The position numbers were made by a program, and so were the translations under genes. Below, piece after piece: positions 27,722 to 36,772 of a stretch of 64,000 bases of DNA; within the stretch, counting starts at the first letter, position 1, and every line of letters begins with the position of its first letter. The notes under the pieces are model-generated. The model was not told the origin of the DNA, did not search any database, and was given only the letters and a program-made list of their open reading frames with translations. Source of the DNA: an uncultured Rhizobium sp. Lineage in GTDB: Bacteria > Pseudomonadota > Alphaproteobacteria > Rhizobiales > Rhizobiaceae. The DNA lies in NCBI GenBank assembly GCA_945952315.1, contig CAMFIE010000006.1, positions 94,033 through 158,032 of the forward strand. Direction: 5' to 3'.

Positions 27722-28738
27722 TTGGGCGTGGTTATACCGCTTGAAGAAAGCAAAAACAAACAGGCATCCGTGAAGCCGCTCGTCGATCTGACGCGCGAAG
27801 GCATGGAGCGGGTGAACCAGTTGATCCTTTCCAAGGCCGGTTCCGATGTGCAGATGATTCCGGAAGTGGCCAATCACCTGATTTCGTCGGGTGGAAAGCG
27901 GCTGCGCCCGATGCTGACGCTCGCCTCGGCCGCCATGTTCGGCTATCAGGGCGACCACCACGTGAAGCTCGCGACCGCCGTGGAATTCATGCATACGGCC
28001 ACCCTTCTGCATGACGATGTGGTGGACGAAAGCGATCTGCGCCGCGGCAAATCCACCGCCCGGATGATCTGGGGCAACCAGGCAAGCGTGCTCGTCGGCG
28101 ATTTCCTGCTTGGCCAGGCCTTCCGCATGATGGTGGATGTCGGCTCGCTCGATGCGCTGGATGTGCTTTCCACCGCCGCTTCGGTGATTGCCGAGGGTGA
28201 GGTGCTGCAGCTTTCCGTCGCCAAGAACATGGAAACGACGGAAGACGAATATCTGTCGGTGATCCGCGCCAAGACCGCAGCCCTTTTTGCCGCCGCCGCC
28301 GAAGTGGGGCCGATCGTGGCAAAGACCGACAAGGCCGGCCGCAATGCGCTGAAAAGCTATGGCATGAACCTTGGCCTTGCCTTCCAGCTGGTCGATGACG
28401 TGCTGGATTACGGCGGCAAATCCGCCGATCTCGGCAAGAATACCGGCGACGATTTCCGCGAAGGCAAGATCACGCTCCCGGTCATCCTTGCCTATCGGCG
28501 CGGCACGGACGAGGAGCGCAGCTTCTGGCGCAATGCCATCGAGAAGGGCGAGAACTCGGACGAGAACCTCGAAAAGGCAACCGCCCTCATCCAGAAATAT
28601 GGCAGCCTTGCCGATACGACCGCGCGCGCGCTTCACTACGGCGCCATCGCCCGCGATGCGCTTGCCCCCCTTCCCGACAGCCCCTGGAAAACCGCCCTGC
28701 TCGAAGTCATAGACTTCTGCGTCGCCCGGGTGAATTGA
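27722..28738 (+). CDS. ispB: Polyprenyl (octaprenyl/decaprenyl) diphosphate synthase
   Basis: A 338-residue trans-prenyltransferase that makes the ubiquinone side chain. First Asp-rich motif: LLHDDVVDESDLRRGK; second: FQLVDDVLDYGG; the lysine/arginine region SSGGKRLRPML is also present. I chose TTG at 27722 because AAGGAG lies nine bases upstream and the resulting MGVVIPLEESKNKQ resembles rhizobial homologues; GTG at 27728 is the alternative. Its product would feed UbiA (3.8 kb). The chain length, probably C50 in this group, cannot be read from the sequence. Confidence 0.93.
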   Translation: MGVVIPLEESKNKQASVKPLVDLTREGMERVNQLILSKAGSDVQMIPEVANHLISSGGKRLRPMLTLASAAMFGYQGDHHVKLATAVEFMHTATLLHDDVVDESDLRRGKSTARMIWGNQASVLVGDFLLGQAFRMMVDVGSLDALDVLSTAASVIAEGEVLQLSVAKNMETTEDEYLSVIRAKTAALFAAAAEVGPIVAKTDKAGRNALKSYGMNLGLAFQLVDDVLDYGGKSADLGKNTGDDFREGKITLPVILAYRRGTDEERSFWRNAIEKGENSDENLEKATALIQKYGSLADTTARALHYGAIARDALAPLPDSPWKTALLEVIDFCVARVN

Positions 28739-28745
28739 TGCTGTC

Positions 28746-28774
28746 AAAGCCCGGCAAGACTTGATCCGGGCTTT
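28746..28774 (+). terminator. Terminator between ispB and the TPR gene
   Basis: AAAGCCCGG (28746-28754) pairs with CCGGGCTTT (28766-28774) around an 11-base loop, eight bases after the ispB stop. The T-run is short. Confidence 0.65.
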
Positions 28775-28899
28775 CTCCGTCCTCTGCTGCGGCAGGTGCC
28801 AATCTTGCAGCGCGGAGGCAAAAAAGCCATTGTTCAGCGAATCATGGAGACGGCAGGCGCCGTCCCAGCGCGCCGGACCCTTCGATGAAAGGCCATTTC

Positions 28900-30972
28900 A
28901 TGCGGCAGAAAATTGCCATTCGTCTTCTCTCGGGCGCCGCCATGGCGGCCCTTGTGTTGAGCTTTGCCCCGTCTGCCTTTGCTGCGGGTTCCGGCGAGAC
29001 TGCGCCTGCGGCGGTGGAGCAGACGTTTGATCCGGGCACCATCGGCTCCTTCTCCGGGGCCTTTCTTGCCGCCCGCACCGCCGATGTGGACCGCGACTAT
29101 GCCAATGCCATCGCGCTTTACAAAAAGGCGCTGGAGCTCGAGCCGGACAATACCGAAATCCGCGAGCGGCTGATGGTCGCCTCCTTCCTCTCCGGTGATT
29201 TCGACGGCGGGGTGAAGATTGCCGAGCAGCTGAAATCCGATGTCGCCGTGGAGCGCATCACCATCGTAACCCGCGGGCTCGATGCGCTGCGCCGTGGCGA
29301 TTATGCAGGCGCTGGCAAACTGTTCAAATATGAGGGGCCGAACGATCTCGACCGGCTGATGAACAGCCTGCTTCTCGCCTGGTCCACCTTCGGCGAGGGC
29401 AAGAAGGACGAGGCGCTGAAGATGATCACCGACCTCAAGGGGCCGGAATGGTTTGCGATCTTCAAGAATTATCATGCTGGCGCGATGGCGGCCGCAGCCG
29501 GTGACATCCACAAGGCGCGCTCGCTTCTCAATGCCGCCGTGGTGGACAAGGATGGCGGCTCGACCGCGCCCGATACCTACATGCGCGCCGTAATGGCGCT
29601 CGCCCGGCTGGAAGCGGCCGATGGTAATAAGCAGAAGGCAGCGGATGCGATTGCCGTCGGCGACCAGTTCATCAACAATTACGCGCCGCTGAAGGCGCTT
29701 GGCGATGCGATTGCCAAGGGCGACAAGCCGGAGCAGCAGGTAAAGACCGCCGCGCAAGGGGCGGCTGCCGTGCTCTTTTCCATCGGCGGCGCGCTGAACC
29801 GGCAGGGTGCGGATGAGGCGGTTGCGCTTTATCTCAACGTGTCCCACGCGCTTGATCCCGACAGCGCCGATACGCTGGTGCTGCTGGGCGGCCTTGCGGA
29901 AGCGGGCGGGCAGTCGGAAAAGGCCGTGGAATTTTACCGGCAGGTGCCGGAAAGTTCGCCGCTGCGCCGCATTTCCGAGCTGCAGCTCGGCCTTGCCCTT
30001 GCCACCACCGGCAAGCAGGACGAGGCCCGCAAGCACCTGAAGGCGCTGATCGAGAGCGACCCGAAGGATATCCGCTCCTATCTCGCCTATGGCAGCGTGC
30101 TTTCCGATGCCAAGGACTATCCGGAAATGGCGAAGAACTACGATCAGGCCATTGCCGAAGTGGGCAATGTGAAGGATCGCAGCCTCTGGTCGCTCTATTT
30201 CCAGCGCGGCATTGCCTATGAGCGGCTGAAGCAGTGGGAAACCGCCGAGCCGAACTTCAAGAAGGCGCTGGAGCTCAATCCGGACCAGCCGCAGGTGCTG
30301 AACTATCTCGGCTATACCTGGGTGGACCAGAACCGGAACCTCAAGGAAGGCATGAACATGATCAAGCGCGCCGTCGAGCTTCGGCCCGACGACGGCTATA
30401 TCGTCGACAGTCTCGGCTGGGCCTATTATCGCCTTGGCCGCTTTGCCGATGCGACCGAGCAGCTGGAGCGCGCGGCCGAACTGAAGGCCGGTGACGCGAC
30501 GATCAACGACCATCTGGGGGACGCCTACTGGCGGGTCGACCGCAAGCGCGAGGCCGTCTACCAATGGCAGCGCGCGCTGGTGATGAAGCCGGAAGCCGCC
30601 GAAATTCCGAAGATCGAGGCAAAGATCAAGAATGGCCTGCCGGAACTGACGCCGGAAGAAAAGGCCAATGCCGAAAAGGCAGCGCCCGCTACCAAGGATG
30701 CAACCAAGGATGCCGCCGAGCCCGCGCCGAAGGACCCTTCGAGTAGTGGCGAAAGTGGCAAGGCGCCAGTGGTGGAGCCCACGGAGGCTTCCGCAGCCGA
30801 CGCCACCGATTACACCGTGATCGAGGGTGACAGCATCTGGCGGATCGCCAAGAAACTGCTCGGCGACTGGAAGCGCGGCATCGAGATCATCAGGCTCAAT
30901 CCGGATCTCATGAAGAATCCGGACCGGCTGAAGATCGGCCAGGTGCTGAAGGTGCCCGCAGGCGCAAACTGA
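28900..30972 (+). CDS. Tetratricopeptide-repeat protein with C-terminal LysM domain
   Basis: A 690-residue exported protein. It has a signal peptide (RLLSGAAMAALVLSFAPSAFA), then TPR units through most of the length (clear ones: YANAIALYKKALELEPDNTE, WETAEPNFKKALELNPDQPQ, GRFADATEQLERAAELKAGD), a Lys/Ala/Pro/Glu-rich linker (about 585-636) and a LysM domain from about residue 637 (DYTVIEGDSIWRIAKKLLGD ... IGQVLKVPAG). LysM would tether it to peptidoglycan, the TPR part to partner proteins. AAAGG lies seven bases before ATG 28900; ATG 28885 is possible. ispE follows 11 bases later, suggesting cotranscription. Confidence 0.92.
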   Translation: MRQKIAIRLLSGAAMAALVLSFAPSAFAAGSGETAPAAVEQTFDPGTIGSFSGAFLAARTADVDRDYANAIALYKKALELEPDNTEIRERLMVASFLSGDFDGGVKIAEQLKSDVAVERITIVTRGLDALRRGDYAGAGKLFKYEGPNDLDRLMNSLLLAWSTFGEGKKDEALKMITDLKGPEWFAIFKNYHAGAMAAAAGDIHKARSLLNAAVVDKDGGSTAPDTYMRAVMALARLEAADGNKQKAADAIAVGDQFINNYAPLKALGDAIAKGDKPEQQVKTAAQGAAAVLFSIGGALNRQGADEAVALYLNVSHALDPDSADTLVLLGGLAEAGGQSEKAVEFYRQVPESSPLRRISELQLGLALATTGKQDEARKHLKALIESDPKDIRSYLAYGSVLSDAKDYPEMAKNYDQAIAEVGNVKDRSLWSLYFQRGIAYERLKQWETAEPNFKKALELNPDQPQVLNYLGYTWVDQNRNLKEGMNMIKRAVELRPDDGYIVDSLGWAYYRLGRFADATEQLERAAELKAGDATINDHLGDAYWRVDRKREAVYQWQRALVMKPEAAEIPKIEAKIKNGLPELTPEEKANAEKAAPATKDATKDAAEPAPKDPSSSGESGKAPVVEPTEASAADATDYTVIEGDSIWRIAKKLLGDWKRGIEIIRLNPDLMKNPDRLKIGQVLKVPAGAN

Positions 30973-30983
30973 GCCGCAACCGG

Positions 30984-31844
30984 ATGGTGAGCCTCAGCGA
31001 ACCGGCCCATGCCAAGATCAACCTCGCCCTGCATGTGACCGGGCAGCGCAGTGATGGCTATCACCTGATCGACAGTCTGGTGACCTTCACGGAGGCAGGC
31101 GACCGGATCGACGCAACACCGGCCGAGGCTGACCGCTTCACGCTTTCCGGCCCCTTTGCCGCTTCACTTCAGGGCGCGGATGCGGCCGACAATCTGGTGC
31201 TGAAGGCGCGCGATGCGCTGCGCGCTGCCCTTGCCGCCCGGGGCGGGAGCGCCCCTTTCGTGCATCTCCATCTCGTAAAGAACCTGCCGGTCTCCTCCGG
31301 CATTGGCGGCGGCTCGGCGGATGCGGCAGCCACCATCCGCGTGCTCGAACGCCTCTGGCAGGCGCGCCTGCCGGAAGCGGAGCGCGACCGGCTGGCGCTG
31401 AAACTCGGGGCGGATCTGCCGATGTGCCTGCGCTCGCGCCCGCTGATTGCCCGTGGCATCGGCGAGGAGATCACGCCGGTTACGCTGCCCGCCCTGCCGA
31501 TCCTGCTCGTCAATCCGCTGAAGCCGGTCTCGACACCGGCAATCTTCCGGCTGCTGACAAACAAGGAGAACCCGCCGATGCCGGCCTTCGGCCCTTTCGA
31601 AACGCTCGCCAGCCTGAAGCCTCTGCGCAATGACCTGCAAGGTCCGGCGGAAAGGCTGGAACCGGCGATTTCCACCGTTCTTCAACGACTGGCAGCAAGC
31701 GGCGCGACCGTCGTTCGCATGTCCGGCTCCGGCGCCACCTGCTTTGCGCTTTATGCCGACCACCCAAGCCTTTACCGCGCGGCAGAGGCGATGAAGGCCA
31801 CCGAGCCCGACTGGTTCATCTGCCCGACCCTTACCCTCGCCTGA
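30984..31844 (+). CDS. ispE: 4-diphosphocytidyl-2-C-methyl-D-erythritol kinase
   Basis: GHMP-family kinase of the MEP pathway to isoprenoid precursors, 286 residues. Visible motifs: EPAHAKINLALHVTGQRSDGYH at the substrate site (shown as its first part AKINLALHV and DGYH), the ATP loop PVSSGIGGGSADAAA (about residues 102-116) and the closing MSGSGATCFAL. It follows the TPR-LysM gene by 11 bases, in an operon-like arrangement. Confidence 0.95.
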   Translation: MVSLSEPAHAKINLALHVTGQRSDGYHLIDSLVTFTEAGDRIDATPAEADRFTLSGPFAASLQGADAADNLVLKARDALRAALAARGGSAPFVHLHLVKNLPVSSGIGGGSADAAATIRVLERLWQARLPEAERDRLALKLGADLPMCLRSRPLIARGIGEEITPVTLPALPILLVNPLKPVSTPAIFRLLTNKENPPMPAFGPFETLASLKPLRNDLQGPAERLEPAISTVLQRLAASGATVVRMSGSGATCFALYADHPSLYRAAEAMKATEPDWFICPTLTLA

Positions 31845-31871
31845 CGCCTTTTCAACAGGCGGAACAATTTT

Positions 31872-31886
31872 GTTCTTGCAATGTTC
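31872..31886 (+). promoter_or_regulatory. SOS box (LexA operator, GTTC-N7-GTTC)
   Basis: GTTC (31872-31875), seven bases (TTGCAAT), GTTC (31883-31886). This is exactly the direct-repeat operator of alphaproteobacterial LexA, here with the usual T-rich left flank. It lies 105 bases before the radical SAM gene and after the ispE stop, so it should control the radical SAM gene and possibly rnhB. Confidence 0.72.
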
Positions 31887-31991
31887 TCTTATTCGCGCTA
31901 GGAAAAAAGTCAGAAAACGGGACGGCATCCCTGGGGTTGCCGAAAGACCGATGGCCCGGCCAGCGCCGGTGATGCCATTGAGGAGCGATCG

Positions 31992-33149
31992 ATGAGTGAC
32001 GTTGCCTTTGCCGGGCAGGACGCTTTCGCGCCTGCCCATACGGCAGATATTGCCGAACATCTGCTGCAGGCCTCCGGGCTGCGGATCGACATTGCGCGCC
32101 GCAAGGGCCGCGGTGCGGGCATGAACCCGGACGGCCGCTTCGAGGCAAAGACCCGCGAAAGCTTTGACGACGGCTGGCAGTCGCTGGAGGAGCTCGAGCC
32201 CTTCCGCACCGAGGTGCAGGTGGAAAAGCCGCGCACGATCATCACCCGCAATGAATCGCCGGATATTCCCTTCGACCGCTCGATCAATCCCTATCGCGGC
32301 TGCGAGCATGGCTGCATCTATTGTTTCGCGCGGCCCACCCATTCCTATATGGGGCTTTCGGCGGGGCTGGATTTCGAATCCAAGCTGTTTGCCAAGCCGG
32401 ATGCGGCCCGTCTTCTGGAGCGGGAGCTTTCGAAGCCCGGCTACAAGCCGCGCACGATTGCAATCGGCACCAATACCGATCCCTATCAGCCGATCGAGAA
32501 GGAATGGCGGATCATGCGCCAGATCCTCGAAGTGCTGGAAAAGGCCTCGCATCCGGTGGCAATCGTCACCAAGTCGGCGCTCATCCTGCGGGATATCGAT
32601 ATTCTCTCGCGCATGGCGGCGAAGGGGCTGGTGAAGGTCGGCATTTCGGTGACGACGCTCGACCGCAAGCTGTCCCGGCTGATGGAGCCGAGGGCCGCAA
32701 CCCCTTCGCGACGGCTGGAGGTGATCCGGGCGCTGTCGGAGGCGGGCATTCCCGTGGCGGCGATGATGGCGCCGATCATTCCCGGCCTCAACGATCACGA
32801 GATCGAGCATCTGCTGGATTCGGCGGCGGCTGCGGGCGCGAAGGAGGCAAGCTATGTGCTGCTTCGCCTGCCCTTCGAGGTCAGCCCGCTGTTTCGTGAA
32901 TGGCTTCTCAGCCATTATCCCGACCGCTACCGCCGGGTGATGTCGCTGATCCGCTCGATGCGCGACGGCAAGGATTATGACAGCGAATTCGGCAAGCGGA
33001 TGAAGGGGGCTGGCCCCTATGCCTGGCAGATCAGCCGCCGCTTCGAGATGACGACCAAGCGTCTCGGCCTCATCCGCCGCTCGGTGCTTTTGCGCGACGA
33101 CATTTTCAGCCCGCCGGATGGCGCGGGCGTGCAGCTCAGCCTGCTGTGA
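31992..33149 (+). CDS. PA0069 family radical SAM protein
   Basis: A 385-residue protein of the spore-photoproduct-lyase-like PA0069 family. The radical SAM cluster motif is C104-EHG-C108-IY-C111, in NPYRGCEHGCIYCFARPTHSYMG (key part cited). Further on are IAIGTNTDPYQPIE and VGISVTTLDRKLSRLMEPR, both typical. GAGGAG lies before the ATG at 31992. The reaction is not known for the family; the SOS box upstream points to a role in the response to DNA damage, as would the SplB relationship. Confidence 0.92.
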   Translation: MSDVAFAGQDAFAPAHTADIAEHLLQASGLRIDIARRKGRGAGMNPDGRFEAKTRESFDDGWQSLEELEPFRTEVQVEKPRTIITRNESPDIPFDRSINPYRGCEHGCIYCFARPTHSYMGLSAGLDFESKLFAKPDAARLLERELSKPGYKPRTIAIGTNTDPYQPIEKEWRIMRQILEVLEKASHPVAIVTKSALILRDIDILSRMAAKGLVKVGISVTTLDRKLSRLMEPRAATPSRRLEVIRALSEAGIPVAAMMAPIIPGLNDHEIEHLLDSAAAAGAKEASYVLLRLPFEVSPLFREWLLSHYPDRYRRVMSLIRSMRDGKDYDSEFGKRMKGAGPYAWQISRRFEMTTKRLGLIRRSVLLRDDIFSPPDGAGVQLSLL

Positions 33150-33283
33150 CACCCCTTTCGGCCGCCCCGCCCTGATGGCGGCCGGATCGCCCCGGGACCC
33201 GCCGCCCTGAGAGCCGGTTTTCTTTGAACCGGCCTGTCCCGAGGGCTTGCAGGAGATCGGTGCGGCGTGCTTCTCTTCGCCGC

Positions 33284-33946
33284 ATGAAACGAAGCACGCC
33301 CGCCGATTCTCCCGCACTGTTCGAGCTTCTGGCAAACCGTCCGGATTTCAATCTGGAGCGGGCGCTGATGCGTGACGGCTATGCGCGCGTGGCCGGTGCC
33401 GACGAGGCAGGCCGCGGGCCGCTGGCAGGCCCGGTTGTGGCCGCGGCCGTGGTGCTTGATCCCGACAACATCCCTGCGGGCCTCAATGATTCGAAGAAGC
33501 TCTCGTCCGCCCAGCGCGACGGGCTCTATGCCGATATTCTGGCGAGTTCGATGGTCTCCATCGCCTCCTCCGGCCCGCGCCGGATCGATGATACCGATAT
33601 CCTGAAGGCAAGCCTCGATGCCATGCGCCGAGCAATTGCCGGGCTTGCGCTGCCGCCGTCCTTTGCGCTGTTCGATGGCCGTGACGTGCCGCCCGGCCTC
33701 ACCTGCCCCGGCAAGGCGGTGGTCAAGGGCGATGGCCGCTCGCTCTCCATCGCCGCCGCCTCGATCATCGCCAAGGTCACCCGCGACCGGATGATGGATC
33801 AGGCCGCCCGCATCTATTCCGCCTATGGCTTCGAGGTGCATGCCGGTTATGCCACCGCTTTCCACCGCGACCGCATCGCCGAACACGGCCCCTGCCCGCT
33901 GCACCGCATGACCTTCCGGCCACTCACGGGTTTTGCGGGGGAGTAA
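33284..33946 (+). CDS. rnhB: Ribonuclease HII
   Basis: Removes ribonucleotides from DNA and RNA-DNA hybrids; 220 residues. The catalytic start of the fold is [19 protein letters not shown] (acidic D-E of DEAGRG), followed by [21 protein letters not shown] and [13 protein letters not shown] with the third and fourth acidic positions. The ATG at 33284 fits the family; the frame extends to 33224. It follows the radical SAM gene by 134 bases, on the same strand. Confidence 0.95.
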   Translation: MKRSTPADSPALFELLANRPDFNLERALMRDGYARVAGADEAGRGPLAGPVVAAAVVLDPDNIPAGLNDSKKLSSAQRDGLYADILASSMVSIASSGPRRIDDTDILKASLDAMRRAIAGLALPPSFALFDGRDVPPGLTCPGKAVVKGDGRSLSIAAASIIAKVTRDRMMDQAARIYSAYGFEVHAGYATAFHRDRIAEHGPCPLHRMTFRPLTGFAGE

Positions 33947-34010
33947 GTCTCCGCCCCTACCCGCCTCCCCCCCTCTGCCCTGCCGGGCATCTCCCCCCGC
34001 TCCACCTGCC

Positions 34011-34114
34011 GTCATGCCCGGGCTTGGCCCAGGCATCTGCCGTGGGATGCGGCATACGGAACGGTCGAGAGCCTGGATGCGACAGCAGATCCTCGGGACA
34101 AGCCCGAGGATGAC
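34011..34114. repeat. 104-base palindromic repeat, copy 1
   Basis: Starts GTCATGCCCGGGCTTGGCCC and ends CGGGACAAGCCCGAGGATGAC, so both ends contain their own inverted repeats. It is a near-identical direct repeat of 34188-34291. Elements with such ends are common between genes in Alphaproteobacteria. Confidence 0.8.
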
Positions 34115-34187
34115 GTTGTTGCCGATGTTCCCGTCTGCAGCGGAAAGCAGGGAAAATGAAGCTGCCGTCCGGTCCATTCTCCCCTCC

Positions 34188-34291
34188 GTCATGCCCGGGC
34201 TTGACCCGGGCATCTGCCGCGGGATGCGGCATACGGAACGGTCGAGACCATGGATGCGGCAGCAGATCCTCGGGACAAGCCCGAGGATGAC
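34188..34291. repeat. 104-base palindromic repeat, copy 2
   Basis: Second copy in the same orientation, 73 bases after the first. The two differ at few positions (for example GAGAGCCT versus GAGACCAT in the middle). Both lie between the rnhB stop and the atpF terminator. The rest of this 425-base gap holds no gene I can support. Confidence 0.8.
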
Positions 34292-34319
34292 GAAGGGTAT
34301 TGGGTGAGGCAGCCAAAAC

Positions 34320-34347
34320 AAAAAACCCGGCACAAAGGCCGGGTTTT
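34320..34347 (-). terminator. Terminator of the ATP synthase F0 operon
   Basis: A ten-pair stem, AAAACCCGGC (34322-34331) with GCCGGGTTTT (34338-34347), six-base loop, followed on the minus strand by a run of T. It lies 24 bases past the atpF stop. Confidence 0.9.
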
Positions 34348-34371
34348 CCAAATTCAGAACGGTCGATGACC

Positions 34372-34857
34372 TCAGTTCAGGCGGGCCTTGACCTCACCCA
34401 CGGCCTGGGCGAAGAGATCGGACTGCACGGCCTGGTCGGTGCGGCCGGCGATGACCTTTTCGGCAGCGGCGATCGCGAGATCGACGGCAGCACCCCGCAC
34501 GGCGGCGATGGCATCGGCTTCGGCCTGACGGATCTTCTGTTCCGAAAGCGCGTTGCGGCGGGCGACGAATTCTTCCGTCTTGGCCTTGGCTTCGGCCGCA
34601 AGTGCCTCGGCTTCACGCTCGGCGCTGGCGACGATCTTGGCAGCGTCTGCTTCGGCTTCCTTGCGCTTGCGCTGGTATTCGGCCAGCAGCTGCTGGGCCT
34701 CTTCACGCAGGCGCTTGGCTTCGGAAAGATCGTTGCGGATCTGGTCGGCGCGCGCGTCGAGGTTCTTGGCAACCATGCCCGGAACCTTGAGATAGACGAT
34801 CAGCGCGAGGAAAATGACGAGGCCGACAAAGGCGAAGAAAGTAGCATCGAAATGCAT
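34372..34857 (-). CDS. atpF: ATP synthase F0 subunit b
   Basis: A 161-residue stator subunit: an N-terminal membrane helix (FAFVGLVIFLALIVYLKVPG) followed by a long charged coiled coil rich in Ala/Glu/Lys/Arg (from ADQIRNDLSEAKRLREEAQQ on). It is the last gene of the leftward F0 operon, four bases after the b' gene, and is followed by a strong terminator. The F1 genes (atpHAGDC) are elsewhere, as is usual in this group. The ATG at 34857 gives the normal family N-terminus. Confidence 0.95.
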   Translation of the reverse strand: MHFDATFFAFVGLVIFLALIVYLKVPGMVAKNLDARADQIRNDLSEAKRLREEAQQLLAEYQRKRKEAEADAAKIVASAEREAEALAAEAKAKTEEFVARRNALSEQKIRQAEADAIAAVRGAAVDLAIAAAEKVIAGRTDQAVQSDLFAQAVGEVKARLN

Positions 34858-34861
34858 GGGA

Positions 34862-35455
34862 TCAGCCCTCCTGCTTGGCGCTGGCGACAGCAGCGGCGAC
34901 ATCACCCTGCGAGACCGAGCCGCCGATCAGGCGCTCGACAACGGCAGAGGCGGTTTCCTCGGCAATCGAACCGACATCGGCAAAGGCCTTGGCCTTGATG
35001 TCGGCGATGCGGCTTTCGGCGGCGGCAACCTTCTGGGTCAGCTCGGCTTCCACGGCGGAACGCTCGGCAGCAGCCTTGGTCTTGGCAGCCTCGCGGGCTT
35101 CCGACGCAATGGCATTGGCCTTGGCGCGAGCCTGGGCGAGTTCCTTCTCGTAGGTCTCGACCGAAAGATCCGCTTCCTTCTTCAGGGCGGCGGCTTCGGC
35201 CAGATCCTTCGAGATGCGGCTCTTGCGGTCATCGAGGATGGCGCCGAGACGCGGCGTGATGACCTTCTGCATCAGCAGGAAGAACACGCCGAAGGTGATC
35301 ACCAGCCACAGAAGCTGCGAGGCGAAGGTGGTGGAATCAAAGGGGGGGAAAACCTTGGGGCCGGCTTCGTGCGCCATGCCGGTTTCCGAATGGGTCTCAC
35401 CCGCTGCCGCGGGCTCAGCCGTGGTTTCTTCGGCAAATGCCGGGGTCACGAACAT
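34862..35455 (-). CDS. atpF': ATP synthase F0 subunit b'
   Basis: A 197-residue second b-type subunit, found in Alphaproteobacteria and phototrophs. An acidic, Ala/Glu-rich N-terminal segment (about 45 residues) precedes the membrane helix ([17 protein letters not shown]) and the coiled coil (from [20 protein letters not shown] on). GGAGGTGAGC directly before the ATG at 35455 decides the start. Some databases call this gene atpG. b and b' form a heterodimeric peripheral stalk. Confidence 0.94.
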   Translation of the reverse strand: MFVTPAFAEETTAEPAAAGETHSETGMAHEAGPKVFPPFDSTTFASQLLWLVITFGVFFLLMQKVITPRLGAILDDRKSRISKDLAEAAALKKEADLSVETYEKELAQARAKANAIASEAREAAKTKAAAERSAVEAELTQKVAAAESRIADIKAKAFADVGSIAEETASAVVERLIGGSVSQGDVAAAVASAKQEG

Positions 35456-35632
35456 GCTCACCTCCAGGGGTGTCCTCTCGTTCATGCCGGATGAAACCGC
35501 TGGCTGCGGCCCTCATGCGACATGCAAAACTTCACGTCTTACCAAAGTGCGGCGACGGCTGCCCGCACTTTCAAATGCAAAAGATCACGGTCCGCGTTCT
35601 TCACGAACCGTGACCTTCAAACCTTCGCCGTA

Positions 35633-35860
35633 TCAGACAGCGAACAGCAGCAGCAGGGCGACGAGCAGCGAGAAGATGCCCAGAGCTTCCGTAACGGCGA
35701 AGCCGAATACGAGGCGGCCGAACTGGCTGTCAGCAGCAGACGGGTTGCGAAGCGCGCCCGAGAGGTAGCTGCCGAAGATGTTGCCGAGGCCGAGGGCCGT
35801 GCCGGCCATGCCAAAGCAAGCGAGACCAGCGCCGATGTACTTTGCTGCAATAGGATCCAT
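35633..35860 (-). CDS. atpE: ATP synthase F0 subunit c
   Basis: A 75-residue proteolipid that forms the rotor ring. Two membrane helices flank the polar loop LRNPSA; the proton-carrying carboxylate is E58 in FAVTEALGIFSLLVALL. Helix one carries the small-residue pattern GAGLACFGMAGTALGLG needed for ring packing. The ATG at 35860 gives the family start MDPIAAKYIGAG. The 177 bases between this gene and the b' gene contain no other gene. Confidence 0.97.
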   Translation of the reverse strand: MDPIAAKYIGAGLACFGMAGTALGLGNIFGSYLSGALRNPSAADSQFGRLVFGFAVTEALGIFSLLVALLLLFAV

Positions 35861-35932
35861 CTTTAAACTCCTTGGAATGGTTGTTGCGGCGTTTTGGACT
35901 GACGCCCCGTCAGGCGTCAATGTAGTTGATCC

Positions 35933-36685
35933 TTAGTGGCCACCCGGATGAACGGCATCGTTGAGGTACATGCAGGTCAGCACCGCAAAGACATATGCCT
36001 GAAGGAAGGCGACGAGGAACTCGAGACCGGTCAGAGCGACCGTCATGATCAGCGGCAGGACAGCGCCACCCACGCCGAGCGCGCCCAGCGCACCCAGCGA
36101 GGCCACGAAGCCTGCGAAAACCTTGAGCGTGATATGGCCGGCGAGCAGGTTCGCGAAGAGACGAACCGAGAGCGAAATCGGACGCGACAGGAACGAGATC
36201 ACTTCAATTGCCACCACCAGCGGCAGAAGCGCACCCGGCACGCCCGACGGCACGAAGAGGTGGAGGAAGCCGAGGCCATGCTTGTAGAAACCGTAGACGA
36301 TGACCGTGCCGATGACGAACAGCGCCAGCGCGAAGGTCACGATGATCTGGCTGGTCACGGTGAAGAAATAGGGCACCATGCCAAGCAGGTTTGCCGTCAG
36401 CACGAACATGAACAGCGAGAAGACCATGGGGAAGAATTTCATCCCGTGGCTGCCCGCGCCCTCGCGCAGCATGTTGGCAATGAATTCGTAGGAGATTTCG
36501 GCAACCGACTGCGCGCGGCCGGGGATCAGCGCGCGCTTCGAGCTTGCGAAATAGAGGAAACCGGAGGCAGCAGCCACCGTTGCCACCATGAACAGCGAGG
36601 CATTGGTGAAGGACACATCGTATCCGCCGATATGAAGCGGCACAATCTTGTTGATCAGGAACTGATGGGTCGGATCGTTTGACAC
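35933..36685 (-). CDS. atpB: ATP synthase F0 subunit a
   Basis: A 250-residue membrane subunit that forms the two proton half-channels. The essential arginine is R175 in [18 protein letters not shown]; the later [24 protein letters not shown] is also conserved. It starts with GTG at 36685 (GTG TCA AAC), which gives the family N-terminus. It precedes atpE by 72 bases. Confidence 0.96.
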   Translation of the reverse strand: MSNDPTHQFLINKIVPLHIGGYDVSFTNASLFMVATVAAASGFLYFASSKRALIPGRAQSVAEISYEFIANMLREGAGSHGMKFFPMVFSLFMFVLTANLLGMVPYFFTVTSQIIVTFALALFVIGTVIVYGFYKHGLGFLHLFVPSGVPGALLPLVVAIEVISFLSRPISLSVRLFANLLAGHITLKVFAGFVASLGALGALGVGGAVLPLIMTVALTGLEFLVAFLQAYVFAVLTCMYLNDAVHPGGH

Positions 36686-36772
36686 CGTTGGTCTCTCTTC
36701 ACGTTTGCCCGGACCCGCGAGCGGACCGGAAATTCATGCTTCGAAGGGTGAAACCACCCTCCCCTGAAATCG

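Noticed and set aside
34011..34291. CRISPR array
   Set aside because: There are only two repeats, each over 100 bases and internally palindromic, with one spacer; no cas genes.
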